Notes under the pieces: model-generated
The model's database searches: none
What the model was told of the DNA's origin: nothing
Seen by the model: the letters and a program-made list of their open reading frames with translations, nothing else
Shown: in pieces, positions 11,157-25,100 of the stretch
Layout of the letters: each line of letters starts with the position of its first letter
Numbering within the stretch: position 1 is the stretch's first letter
Translations under genes and position numbers: made by a program
Assembly: GCA_959347315.1 (NCBI GenBank)
Contig: OY365809.1
Span: forward strand, 46,134,368-46,198,367
From: Bimastos eiseni
Lineage: Eukaryota > Annelida > Clitellata > Crassiclitellata > Lumbricidae
DNA: 64,000 bases
Reading direction: 5' to 3'

Positions 11157-12311
11157 ACACATTGTAGGACTACTTCTACTAGCATTTAATGACTTTCTCT
11201 AAAGTTATTTCCTAGGTGTATCATGTAATGTGACAAGGATTCTGTCCAGTATTTAACACACATATCGCGGTGTTGTACTCTTTATGTTGACGGCTGAGGA
11301 GTCCTTGGTGTAGTCTTGACTAGAGAATACTTAACATTCGCTACAAACATACATAGTGTGAGATTTCTGTTAGCATTCGCTACAAACAACAAACTCGTGA
11401 GATTTCTGTCTATGTATTTAGTGAGAAATGCATATTCAGCAATAGGTATTTATCATTGTTTGAAAGAAGCTCAGTATAGTTCACCATCTTCATCAACTCT
11501 GCTCAGCTTTCAATGCCTTTGCATGAAAATGCGCAATTCTTGCTGCTGCTGCTGATGATGTAATCCAGGTATTATGACAAATTGCATTCGATACCGGACC
11601 TGATAGTGATTGCAATCTCATTGAATGCAACTTCATAGGTCTATCTGTGCATTACCAAAGATCAGAGAAGAAGGTTTTTGTCAGTTGTGAAACACTTAAT
11701 TTGTAGAACTCAGGACTTCACATAATTTACTTAATGTGGCAAAAGTTTGGTGGGAATCCCCAAAACTTTCAATGTCCAAGAATGTCAATCTGATGTAATT
11801 ATGCGTTGATGGGAAATTGTTTTAGCCAAGATCAAATGTATTTGAATATTCATGCCTGCAATTAGCATAATATCACTAACAATACTATTTGTAGTATGAA
11901 TAAGTAGCTCTACAAACGAGGCTTTTGAAGCCGTTTGATTACGGAAGAGGTTGTAATTTTTGCATCAATTCTTATTATCTTTAACCTAAAATTCTACAAC
12001 TGCATGACTTGATATTTCATTTTTTAAATGTATTTTTATTCGTTTATTTTTTTATTTCTTTGGCATTTAATCTTGACCTGACCTGTGCAATATCATTGTT
12101 AATAGATTCTTATCATATCTGTGGATTGCTGAACATTGTTTGCAATTAAAGTTTCGTTTTTTGAAGACATTATTTTGCCAGATGAACTTTGATTTTTTTT
12201 ACAATTCTGACATGTTTTTCCATCATTCCAATGACCGGTTTTGTCGTAAACTTCCTGTGCCCAAAGCGTTTGGTGGAACCCACTTGAATACCAGTGCCTG
12301 GTCCATATGGG
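11157..12311 (+). other. 3' flank of the giant-exon gene
   Basis: AT-rich, no open frame of note. It probably contains the 3' UTR. An ATTAAA at 12145-12150 is a possible weak polyadenylation signal; I see no AATAAA on the plus strand nearer the stop. Confidence 0.35.
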
Positions 12312-12474
12312 CAGAGGCGTCCACATAGGGGGAGGGGGGAGGGGGTCCGGAGGCAAATGCTTACAATTTCAGGTAGGGGGGATTATTTTTAGTCTTAGGG
12401 GGGGTCATATCTTGCCTTTTAACACTGAGGACCGGGGGTTTGCCTCCATCACTCAGAGGGGATTGACGCCCCTG
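12312..12474. mobile_element. hAT-type MITE, copy 1
   Basis: A 163 bp element with terminal inverted repeats CAGAGGCGTC and GACGCCCCTG, flanked by CATATGGG (12304-12311) and CATATGGA (12475-12482), a 7/8 match to an 8 bp target-site duplication. The interior shares CAATTTCAGGTA, GAGTCTTA-like and GGTTTGCCTCCATCA blocks with the copies at 14305 and 39004. It has no coding capacity. Confidence 0.82.
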
Positions 12475-12681
12475 CATATGGACCCTCTATGGGTCGTCCC
12501 TCCCCGTTGGTTGCATCTCTTTGCCTCTTGCGATATCCTTATAATTATAGTTAACCGCAAAGTGTGTGTGTTTACCCATCAAGCGACAGAGTTGAGTTCA
12601 GATCCGAACAGAGCAGCTAAGTTCAGTTCCTTTGTTGTCGTTCCACTGGGTCCACTACCGAACTCAGTTAAAAACGAGTGG

Positions 12682-12684
<3 letters not shown>

Positions 12685-12740
<56 letters not shown>
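12685..12740. repeat. (TA)n microsatellite
   Basis: About 28 TA units. The surrounding 12475-13117 shows no gene. Confidence 0.95.
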
Positions 12741-13117
12741 TGTATAATGATCGGCTGGCGAGATCCGAGGGAGAGGACTGGCCAACGATGAAGCTGCTGA
12801 TGGCACTACATCTACATATGTGCCTGTCTCAGAGAGTCTGCAGTCGGACTTAGCATGAGGGATTGTCACCCTTTGAAAGGAGGAGGAGGAGGAGATTCAG
12901 TTTCGGTTGTCTCAGTTCTTCGAATCTGCTTTTCCATTTAGTGATTCAGAACTTAACCCCGATTCACCTGATCCCGATCCACCTTAATTCCAATCGTCGA
13001 CCTAAACGACATCCGCCTGAGTAGCGGTTACTTCGACTGCTTTGACTGCGTGGAAACAGAACTCGGGCCTCCTTCGGACTATCCATCGGACTATACCCCT
13101 ATGACTTGATGCCTGCA

Positions 13118-13164
13118 GCGCTCGTGAATGAGCTGGTGCCCTGCACTTGGCTTTCGAGTGGCCC
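13118..13164 (+). mobile_element. Dispersed repeat, 'GCGCTCGTGAATAAGCTGG' family, copy 1
   Basis: Begins GCGCTCGTGAATGAGCTGG and continues with TGCACTTGGCTTTCGAGTGG. Clearly related stretches lie at 44609-44656 and 54521-54570 on the same strand. Probably a fragment of a SINE-like family; its ends are not defined. Confidence 0.55.
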
Positions 13165-13828
13165 TCTAGAAGTCTGGAGATTATTTCTGACTGGTTATGT
13201 GTGTCTGTTGACTGTATTCTTGACTTCAACTGTAGATTTAATTCTGTGATTAGGCCTACTAACAGTTATACTTGAATTACAGAATTAGCTTTAACTGGAA
13301 CGATTTTGCAAATGCCCCAGATTGCGAAAAGCATTGCTGTTGGTGTTTATATTTCTGATTTGCACTAGAAGGTCTAGTTTAGGTGCTTTTAGGCTGACTT
13401 GTACAAGATACATAGACCCGTCTGGTAGCAAAGACCTATTGAACAGGCCTTCTTCGTACCTTAGTCGAAATTAGTCATCGCTGTGCAAAAGCAGCCGCCA
13501 TCTTAACAATATCAGTGACACGCACAGCTGCCGAGAGTAATATCGGTCGTAGTCTTGATAAGAAGTCTGCCTTTTGTAACATATGGAGATTGCAGTTACA
13601 GCTGTGGCTACAGGGAAATCATTGTCTCGACTGCAGCTGCTGATGGCTGGTTCATCCATCCGTCCATCCCTCTGTGCATTGTTGCTTTGCGGTTGGTGAA
13701 GATGATGATGTTCGGCTGCCTGCATCGCACGTGTCTTCACTGAAGCGGAGAATTTCTCATGGCGTTTCAGTCGAGTGAACTGCTGGTGATGCTGTATTGA
13801 AACGTTGAAGAGCATCCGATTCAGTGCT

Positions 13829-15705
13829 ATGTCCCTGGATGCCATCAGTCAGGAGAGCATCTTATTACCAATTGCTCTCGTCATCATCTGCTCTTTAGTG
13901 GCGATTATAGTTCTCGTCCTTTACATTGTTCATCGTCGCAAGGCTCAACTGGTAAGTATATTTGATATCATCGGTGGCTGAGCATACGGTCTACCGTTTT
14001 CTCAGATTTTTATCGGTTTAGTCGCCAACAGTGGCAGCGCTAATGCAGTTCCAGTCAGAATAAATGCTCTGGTAATGAAAACCTTGCCAAGGTCGTAGTC
14101 TACGGTAAAAGTTAGTGCTACCGCGTTCGCCATAAGTGGCCCTGATATTGTAGAACTGCCCTTACCTGGTTTAATATCAAACGTGTCAGTCGAGTCACCA
14201 ACAATAACTATCTTCACAGTTTTCGGCAAATGGGTTAATTGCAGTGTATTCAAGATTTAGCATAAACATTATTTAATTGAAGTCAATAGGCTATTAGCGT
14301 CAACCAATGGCGTCCAGAATCCAGGAAGGAGGTCCAGAGGCAAATGAATTCAATTTCAGGTAAGGAGGGATATGTTTGAGTCTTAAGGAGAATATCTTGC
14401 CTTCCTGACAATTGGGACAGTGGGGGTTTGCCTCCATCAGTCATCACTCAGATGGATTGACGCCTCTGGCGTCAACCGCTGGCATATACATGTATCTCGT
14501 AAGAACGTGGGCAATGCGTTTCAAAATGTAAATTTAGACATTTTTCTATAGCGAATTGATCGGGTGAAGTCTTTCAACACCGCTACCCCTTTGCATGGGC
14601 ACCATTTAACCATGTTGCAAAATATTGGGCGTTCAAAATGTGCGGTTACTGGTAAGTGTTGGTTGATTGGATCGATTACACACAGTAGACCTATTGTCTA
14701 GTCACAAAGGTTGTTAGGGCAGAATTGCTCTGTGCCCAATGAACCATGACTAAATAATAGTCTGACCAAGTTTAGTTTTGTTTGATCTCAGCTGCTGTAC
14801 CTGTTTCCTCGATTCGGTTCAATTCATTTTATGCTTTTGTACTTTATTTTAATATTCTTCACTAAATCCCGCCATCACCCCAAGTGTACTGAATGGTTTA
14901 CGTTTTTTTGTCGGTGTGCTAAGGTCTAGAATCGGTTTTTCGTTTGAGACATACGATCACTTAAAGAACTTATGAAAAGAGCAATTCTTTGATTCTTTCA
15001 GAAATCCTCATTGTCTGAAATAGATATCCTAAATGCATTGAAGGATTCAAAGGTAAGACCTGGAATTTCTCTTTACCAAGATTGCCATACATGCTAATTT
15101 TAGTTTTAATATTAGACATAGGCCTGAATGCCTTCAAGCAGTGTTGGTGAGCGACTCAGTGCATAGCTTTAGTTGACTTTTTGCTGCTGTGAAAGTCTGA
15201 CCCGACTGAGGTCTGGGGGAAAGTCGCTCCCCAAGTGGGGTCAGGGTCGGGGGCCCCAGCCAATAACACATTTATAAGCACAGAGCAAAATTATGCTACC
15301 AGATTTAGCCACTTTATTTTGCCGAATTTGCTTTTAACTATTATCCCTGTTTAAGTCATTCATTGTTGAATGTTGATGATTATTGTTCACCGTCAATAAC
15401 CTTTGAACTCCCATGAGAGATCACGTGGTGACTATCATCCACTTTTTGATGGGGTGGGGGACCGTGTCCAGAGTAGATATCAAATGGTGGGCATGATCAC
15501 ATTGACCCATGTATTGGATCCGCCCTTACGGGGTTAACGATGTTTGGATGGAGCTGGGTTTGGTTTAAAGAGTTAATTTTGTAGGTCTTTCCAGTGGAGT
15601 ATTCCAACGGGTGGAAGCTGTATGACTACGTCAACGGTCAACAGCTGTGGAGCCATGACCTTCAGATGCCAACATCAGCTTCATCACCAGCACCAGCAGC
15701 AGCTG

Positions 15706-15737
<32 letters not shown>

Positions 15738-16124
15738 CAGCCACAGCAGCCACAGGATGCGTCTTCCACAGTCTTCGGCTGCTTCTCCAAAGTCAAAGGA
15801 TCTCCTCAGGTTCTGTCTGTCGCTCCATAGCATCTTCCGTCAGTGTTTGTTTTGTTGCCTCTGCAACAACGAATCAATCAGTCCATGAAATGTGTGTCTT
15901 GGTTGGCTGAGGCATCGTGATCGAAGGAAAAATATGGATGTCTTGAGAAGAAGAGAATTCTGCAATCATTACAGTTGGCTTTTTAATATATATAATATAT
16001 ATATATATATTATATATATATATATGCAAATGCTAATAGCATCAGCATCATCTGCCCCTTTTATGCTTCTGCTACCCAATGACCATCATCATCATCATCA
16101 TCATTATCATCGTCTTTATCATCA

Positions 16125-16158
<34 letters not shown>

Positions 16159-19100
16159 TATCATCATCATCATCAGCAGCAGCAGCAGCAGCCTCGCTAT
16201 CTTCCTCTCTTCCTCCTCCTCCTCCTCCTTTCCCTCCTTATAGTCGTAGTCGTCGTCATCATCAATCTCTTTGTCTGTTGCTGTGCCTCTGTCCATCAGA
16301 TGGTCCTGAATATCCTGAAGGACTCTCAGAAGCACGACCATTGGACCGTCAGTCCTCGTCAGTTGCTCCGATCCGACTCACTTACATCCGATACAACAGC
16401 CAGGAACTCACTGACAGGTGGTCGAAGTCAGGCCGTTCCATCCGTCTGCCACGATGTCATATGCATCCAGACCACCTCAGACGATGACCTCTCCTCCTCC
16501 TCATCATCATCATTCGGTCTCTCTCGACTTCTAAAGCGCCTCTGCTGGCTGCCTTCAGTCAGATCCAGACAGAACTCAGTTCAAGTTGCGACGATTCAGA
16601 GGTAGATTGGATTTCTTCTCAGCGCATTTCTATTAGTTCATTGATTATTATAATCCTTTAAAACTCAAATGTCTTTATTGCGATAACGGTTAAGAGTGGT
16701 AACGTAGAATATAACAGAATGTACGTGGTGGTTGACAGAGGATGACTAAGTTAGAAGTGGTTCTCTTTAATATGTGAGGCATTAACTGAAAATGTTTCGT
16801 TTCCATTTCTTCCTTCACGATTGGTTGTTTCATTTGTTGGATTTTGTGTTAGATTTTGGCAGAGGGAGGAGAACGGATGCTGTTGGCTGTTGGAATATGA
16901 CTCAGCAGCCGAGGAATGGACATTCCGTCTGATGCAACCGATCGAAGGATGGTTTGGTAGGCGATCATTAGTTACACTCAATTCACATGCTCAAATATCA
17001 TCATAAAACTACTCAGATACGGCGCCATATAAATAACCAGATGACGTACACTGAGATTGGTGTGACGCTGTAAGCACCGATGGAGTAGAATAGTCTTGAA
17101 CCGCGGATATTATCTGCACATATAATACATGCGTTGCATTCAGAGGTGGCGATCGGGGGGGGCGAGACAAGTCCCCTCACGTTTTACAAAGTGGGACGCA
17201 CTAGGCCTATACGTTTGTCCCCCACATTTCTTACTCCTCTCATTGGGGGTACCCCCTCCTACCTGTCAAACGAGATCGCTGCCTCTGCATGCATTCATCA
17301 CAAGAATGAGCTCAGCAGTTGATACATTGTTAGTTGGTTTATTTGAAGCAATGTTTCTGATCGTCTTTAAATGAAACGATTTGACGACGGTAGCCTTCGT
17401 TTAAATTTCGCTGTTGTCCTTCTATTTTCAGAGACCGATCGATGTATGTTGACGTTCCTCTTCAGCTTCGGACGAACTCAGACGAAGCGGAGGCTGCGGA
17501 TGCACTGCGAGCGAATGGCCGTCAAACTCTGCTCCGTGCGGGATTACCTTCAGAACCGTCGAATCCAGACAATCCCACTGGTCAGACTGAGCCTCACCTA
17601 CCCCGACAGCGAAACGACGCCTCTAGAGGGCAGCTGCAGTGGAGGCGTAGGTCTCGTTCTTACGTCATCTGAGAACTCAAAGTCGAAGGAGACGAAATCG
17701 GTGACGAAGGATGCCTCGCAAGATGTCTCTCTTCTGCAGAAGTTTAAGAACATGATTGAGTTGAAGAGGGAGTCGTATGAGGTGGAGAAGCGACGAAAGG
17801 CGGCCAGAGCAATGTCGTCTGCTGCTGCTGCCTCTGTTGACCCCAACAGGGTAGATGGTCAAACGATGGGTGTGTCCATTCAGAGTCCCTTTGATCTGCT
17901 AAGGAAACTGTCCCCTTCGAAGAGCCTTGATCTGGGACGAGGAGGAGGAGGTGGTGGAAAGGTGGATGGAGGGGAAGCCAAGCGAATTGCTGATCAGTTG
18001 AAGGAGCAGACGACATCTGGGAAGAAAGAGATCTCAGAGAATGGAGGAAAGGAGGAGGAGGAGCAGCAGAGGATGAATAATTCTACGAAGAACATGCTCC
18101 TCCGAAGACGTATGCCTCTCCCTAATGAGATTGGAAGGAACAAATCGGTGATGAGTAGTAGCGAGATCTATAAGGTTCCAGAGCTCAATGAGAAAGCAGA
18201 GAAGAAAGATGTGGATGGGAAGAAATGCTCATCACCTGGAGAAATTCCAGACAATTATTCCGCTGTTCCAAGTCTTATGTCCGTTGCTCAGACAAACAGT
18301 AAGAGTGTACCAATCACTTTTTATGAAAGATTCGGATTTATGAAATATCTGCTTTATAATCAGAAATTAAATTCTAGCGGTTGATTCCAATGAACTGAAT
18401 TCAATTGCGTTGAGGTTTAGAGAGTTTAGTTTATTTAAAGGTTGTTACAAATTAGAGAAAATGTAGATATTTGCCAGCCGTATAATTATATAGGCGAGTC
18501 TATAGGCCTTAATTAGGAAACGACAGTAAATATCACCATAGATTGAAAGGAACTGGAACAAATCGGAAAATTATGTTATCTAGGAAGTCCTAGCACAAAT
18601 AATGATATAATTATGCGAAGTGTCATGTAGAAAGATAAAGATTCATGATTGAAATATTAAGAAGTTGACAGAGAAAATAGTTGGACCATATAATATAATG
18701 AGAGGAGGGAAGAGTGGAAGACTCCCTCCTGGGAACCAGGCATTGAGGACAGAATTGAGGGGAAGACAAGAGGAAGACCGACAAGGATGTTATTGGACTG
18801 GATGATGAAGGGGAGTTGCAGCAAGTGGAAGGCAAGAGACGAAGAACGTGATGAATGGTGACGATGGACGAACGAACCTCTGCGTATAATGAGCTGGCAG
18901 AGAACCAAAAGAAACAGAACCTGTAGACTATATTTACGATTATACCATACTTGCACTCCACAAAGTACCTGTTGTTATTGTAGGTGATATTGAATTGGAA
19001 AGCAGGTTGAAGCTGATTGCAGAGGCTACAATTGTTGATCTAGTCGCTGAGGTAGGGATACAAACATGTATGCATCTATACGCATACAAGCAGAAACACA

Positions 19101-22100
19101 GACGCGTACAGAGAACCATATGTAGAGCCAACACATACACACCTGTGGTTTAATTTTAGACCTCAAAATGAGTAATGGGTCGCACGTGAACAATTATTTT
19201 TTTCAAGAGCTGCTGAACGCTAATTTCAAACTGAAGATATAACAAGCGTGAAGAGAGTATACTGGCTGCACGTTAAAAAGAAACTTTGATTTAGTATTTA
19301 TTGATGCGTAGGCAATGTAGCGTATTTCAAGGTAGGGCCCACCTCACAAGTGCACTGTGCACTACACGCATGAATGAGTGACTGGTATAGCCTAATAAGT
19401 AAGTGCTTTGAAAACTTTGGCTACACATAATTGAGTCATCAGTTCCCAAGTGTTGATGGTAATTACAGTAGGTCTATACCATGACACACTCCATTAGAAG
19501 CCAAGATACGTGAGATATTCTATATAGAAGGCCCAAATGTCTTCGTCTGTTAGTGTTTATTGATCTGGTGTTTCGTAAGCCATTAATTGTTGTAACATTG
19601 TGATGATATTCTGTACAGAAAGGACGAGTTTCTCAGCTGAACATTACGAGCAGCTACAAGGAACAGGCGAAAACGACGGGAGGATGGACGTAAGCCTTGC
19701 AAAATCAAATGATCCTTGATTACTCTTTTAGCTCCTTCATCTTTTAGAGGATGAAAATGTGATCATTCCTCTTTTAGCTACTTCTTCTCTTAGAGGATCA
19801 TATAAGACCACTTCTCCGTCAGTTGACAGTTACAATGTTAGGGTCAGTTTGACATTCGTCAGTTTTTGTTCTGACAACAGGGAATGATATGGATACAATA
19901 TATATAAATAAAGAGAAAATTCTGTCTGTGTCTCTCTGTCCGGCGATGCATTTGCACAGTTTTAGAACTATTCACTCGAAACCTCCACCGCTGGCTCGGG
20001 GGACCCCGCGCGGACGCCGTCTTCCATGTCTCCAGGGCAATAAACCTGTCTCTGGACCCCAGGGAGTCCACTAAAAGCAAAGTTTCCTTCTCATTCGCCA
20101 GGATCGTGTCGACGAAACACCTGCACGTGATCTGTCTGCCGCACCTTTGTATGAATGGACGGTTTGGGACATATACGTTTAAACAGTCGGTCAGATGGGC
20201 ATGTACTTTGTAAGCATTTGCACAGTTTTAGAGCTATTGACACGAAACCTTTGCCGTTCGCTCGGGGAACACCTGGGACACCCAGTAGAGGGGTTGGTGA
20301 AACCCGCGGCCACCTTTTTCCTGCTCTTAAAAGACCTGTTTCAACCCGTGCAACATCGGGTTCCCCAGCTAGTAATATATACACGGAGCAGAACAGTTAG
20401 TGTGGGTATATTTGGGTTCTTATCAGTGCCTTAATGTCATGAGTCAGTCGGTTCTTTCGTTAAGGTAATGCTATGTCATTCATTTTTATTGTTCCTTGGA
20501 TTGATTGATTTATTTATTGATTATCCAGACGCTGGACTGATTTTCTTTTCTTCATATAAAATTTTGAAGAATTAAATGAATCATGAGTTGCTATTTCGAG
20601 GAAAATGCGATCATCTTACCTGCGATTTATCCCTTAGGCTACTAATCTGTGCGTGTTAGTAACTTGTTTAATTCTAAGATCTTTGTTAGACTTCGAGAAC
20701 CCTGGCCTAACAAAGAGAGGCAGATTGCTTTGTTCTGGCTATTGGTTGCTTGATAGGTACCGTGGTTTGGAGAAAGACACTGTCATCCTACAGAAAGAAG
20801 TTGATGACGACAATCCCGTTCACAGGTTCATGTTAAGTCACTCACCTAATGAAAATTCTTTTAAGATTTTAGTTTAGGGTGAAATTAAGGCTGTAGGGTC
20901 TATGTAGCAAGTTAATAGTCTAAACGAAATATTAAATATATATTTCTGAGAAATGATTTGTCAGTTAAACGAATGTATAACTTAGTCGACGACTTTTAAT
21001 CGATCTCTTTTGCTGATGTCTGTGTTTTAACGACGTTGCTTGATAAACTTTCGTTGTTGGATGTTTAAAATCGTAAATTTCGTTGTTACAGTTATCTTGG
21101 TAAAGGAATGATTCCGGCTCCTCCAAAGCTCATCTATGAAATCCTCCGAAAGCCGCTCAGTAGAAAATCTTACGACATCTCGGTTCAGGTTCGGTTCTCC
21201 TGAAATCATGTCTTAACTCCTGGGAGGCAGTGGGAGCACAAGAAAGTCTCCAGATTTCGGGCATGGATGAATTCCTCAGCTGTGCACGCCAGTTTGCATT
21301 CATTACTCCACGTCCACCCCGCTTACCTCCCCCTTAACTATCCTTGTTAATTGAATTGTGCCATGGAGGCAGATGCGTCTTGCAATGATGAAACAAACTC
21401 AAATCAATGTAAGTCTCTGAAATTATATAATATGCTATTATTCATTTGAGAGGAGTATTTTATTCACTTTGGCTTGTTGTTTTGTTTTAGAAAGTTCAAG
21501 TGTTGCATGAATTTGAGAGTGGCCTGAAAATAGGTGGGTAATAAAATCATTTAATAAATGTTGGAGTGATTTTATAAAAACCCCATATTATATATATATA
21601 TAATATATAAATAACATATGTAATGTTAAATATATATAAATAATATATAATATATATACATATATATATATAAATTGTGTCTGAACAAACTGTGGCTTTA
21701 TTTTGCTCATAACAACTATTATGTGAATTGAAAGTGATTTCTGAAGGTCAAAGTTGCAGTAAATATTTGAAAGAAACTAGAATGGTTAGCTACGGAATTT
21801 TTCCTAATAAAAATCCACCTTCAAAAAACTTCCTAACATTTTATTTTTGCAGTTTATATATATCTCGAGGGAATGGAATCAACGAGGAAGAAGTGTCATG
21901 ACCTTTGTCTGTTGCAAAGTGAGAAGTGCGAGGGCAAAAGATACATCATCAGCCTTCAATCAGTCGATTGGCCAAAGTGCAAAGAGTTGGAGAACGTTGC
22001 AAGAGTCAAGGTGCTAATCAAAGATTCAACATAGTATAACCACTGCGACCACTGCCTCTGTTTAATTATATATTAATTTATATCAATCAGCCTATTTAAT

Positions 22101-25100
22101 TAAATGTTTTTGGTTGTACAGTCGAAGAACTGAAGCAGGCAATTATGACAAGTTTCTGCTTTCTTTGAGTAGCTAGTAGCTACTAGCTCTTGCTTGACCT
22201 GATGATTATTTCAACCCACCGAGATGAGGGGAACCGAGGAGGGGGGCAAATGTCCAAGGGACAGGCGACGTTTTAGGGCCCGGACCGGGACTGCAATCAA
22301 CTCATGAAAATGTTGTGATCAGATATACAAAGTTTATGATTTATGCCTTTTAAAATATTTTAAATATATTATTGCTAACGATTAACTAAATCAGTTTAAG
22401 CTTCAAGCATCTGGACACTTTGTCTCTTTCCTTCTATGTTGCTATGATGCCAGTGACTAGGGCCCGGCCCGGCTTCTGAATAGCTAGTGCGCCTCTGAAT
22501 AGCTAGTACTGTAAGAAGCGCTATATAACCATATGCGATACGATACGATACTACTCTGCCTATGGGCCTGGATTTTCTCTACCTATGGCCCGCAATTTCT
22601 TTTGGTGGGTCTGTTGAAAATTGTCGTCCCAATTCCAAAGGAATATTTTTACACAGAACTCATCTAGCCTCTGAAAAGAAGGCCATGTTGGCAACTAGCC
22701 TTCAATTTAAGCGCCACAGATTCACAGAGAGCCCTATGAGTACCTCATTACATTACGTATCAAAGGGATTAACATCTGATTAGGTTGCATTGTTTCTGTA
22801 GATGAGCTCAAGTGGATGGATCATAGAACCAGTTGTTAAGGGAAAAGACGTCTTCTCAATGATCACCTACATCACCCAGGTTCAGAATTCTAATCAACTA
22901 ATAATATTATTATATACTAAATCATCATCCGTCTTATTACATCCAACCCATAGTATTCACGTTTCACTCTTGTAGCCTCGAACCAAATTATTCACTATAG
23001 GCCTATAGGCTATAGCAGGTTTTATTAGGATGGGGCTGGAAATCACTCTCTACAAGTTGTAGAGGGACACAGGTTCCCACAACGATTGTAGCTAGCGGGT
23101 CCAGAGGAGGACACGTGGCTCCTGGGCGCCAAGGGAAGGAACAGCAAAATTAATGGTTAAAATTGATAATTTTACTCTGTATCCTGACGCAGTTTTGACT
23201 AATTATTTTCCCTCTCAAAAAGTATAGATTTAAAAAGGTAGAAGCGATTACCTGCAGACTCTTTCACGTCTCAAACCCGCAACTTCCACCTTTCAAATAA
23301 CTTACCCTCGCTACCCAGCCTTTCCCGATTCTCTGCCTTGACCATAATTCTGCAATGGATTGTGGTTCTCGACTATGATTTCGCTTCAAGTGATCATTCA
23401 TTGACATCTGTGCATTTGATGATGGCGCTACATAAGTCACTATGTTAGTTCTAATTTATGGTAGAATTAAATTAATGAAAAGGAAAATTGAATTAATAAT
23501 TTTCGTGAATGGTTCATAGAATGTAAAAGATGGCATTATCAAATCTGGCCAATCACACATAGGCCTAGGTCTAACTATTACTAATTAGATATGCATATAA
23601 ACCTAGATACCATTATATCCAGTGCCAGATTAACTATGGCGCAACTGGCGCACTTGCGCCAGGCCTTCTTTCGGGGGTAAAAATTTAAAAAAACATTGAG
23701 AAATCCGATTATCCGATCGAATTTGTTTATATAAGTCACAGTCCGGCTTATTTAAAATGTTTAATTTCTAAAACAAGCATTGCATATAAAATTTGGTGGC
23801 ATTATAAAAACAGGCCTTCTACAGTACTACTACTATAATAATGACGTACTAATTAATTGTGTACTGTAATGATGACGTATGACGTAATCAATTTATGCGC
23901 GGATCGACCCCATCACCAAATAAAATATAGATATGCGTACGGTACAGACGACACAGTGTATGTTCCATGTAATATTATTATCTACTATTTAGTGTTTACG
24001 TAGCTGCTTATTTCTTTTTTTAATTTTAATTTTTAAACAAATAAAATAAGTAGGCCTAAAGAAAATGAAGAAATTTGAGTCCTGTTGGCAGAAACGTCAA
24101 AGAAAACGCGAACTTGAAGAGGTAGGCAAACAGCAACGTGGTAGTATTGATAAATTTCTGGCAGTAAAAACACGAGAAGTGCCGCAATTTATAGATGGTG
24201 TCGACTCAGCGTCAGAAGCTGGATGCAGTTCAGGCTTAGGCCGCTCAGCAGTGTCAGCACTAATGCCATCAACAGACACCCTTGATTTCAGCAATAATAT
24301 CATTGATATGCCTAAATCTGAAACTACCATAGATCTACCATTAAAACAAGAGAATCAATCTGTTGGAAACGTGCAACAAACAGATGCTGCTCTGTGGACT
24401 ATAAATGAAGATTTGGTCAGTTATTGGCTGCAGATGGGACCTGAACCATGTCGTAATCAAGATGGCATGTACTCTAAATCCATAAAACAACATGGAAATA
24501 AAGTAAAATTGAATAGTACCAAAAGAAAACTAAACGATTCTGCTTTTTTTACGATCACACCAAACGGGGAAAAAATTCTCAGACATTGGCTCTTGTATTC
24601 GCCATCAACTGGGCGCTTATTTTGTTTTGTTTATAAACTTTTTATTTCAAGCAGCGCAAGTGCTCTTGCAAACCAAGGTTTTGATTCATGGGATCATATA
24701 AACAGACTTCCACATCATGAGCGATCAAGTGAGCACAGACTGGCACTAACAACTTATGCAACACGTCTGTCAAAAGTACAGACTCTTGATAAGCATATTG
24801 TTCAACAATTTGAAAATGAAAGAAGTTATTGGAGGGAAGTTTTAAGACGGGTTGTATCAACGGTTAAATTTCTTGCCTCACGTGGATTGGCACTTAGAAG
24901 ATCAACAGAAGTATTTGGAAGTCCTGATAATGGTAATTTTTAGGGTCTCTTGAATATCTAGCCGAATATGTATGATTCATCGCTGCTCATATTAAAAAAT
25001 ATGGAAATTGTGGTCGTGGTACAGCATCTTACTTATCTTCTACAACATACGAAGAATTCATCGCTCTTATGGCTGGAAAAGTTATGAAAACAATAACATC

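Noticed and set aside
16278..16487. Alternative frame in START-gene exon 4 (GPEYPEGLSEARP...)
   Set aside because: It needs a phase-1 entry that exon 3 does not offer; the phase-0 frame continues correctly into exons 5 and 6.
17371..18384. The frame to the stop at 18384 as the natural end of the START-type gene
   Set aside because: The donor at 18298 (ACA|GTAAGA) joins in phase to exon 7 and the full START domain; the last 28 codons look non-coding. A short isoform ending here cannot be excluded.
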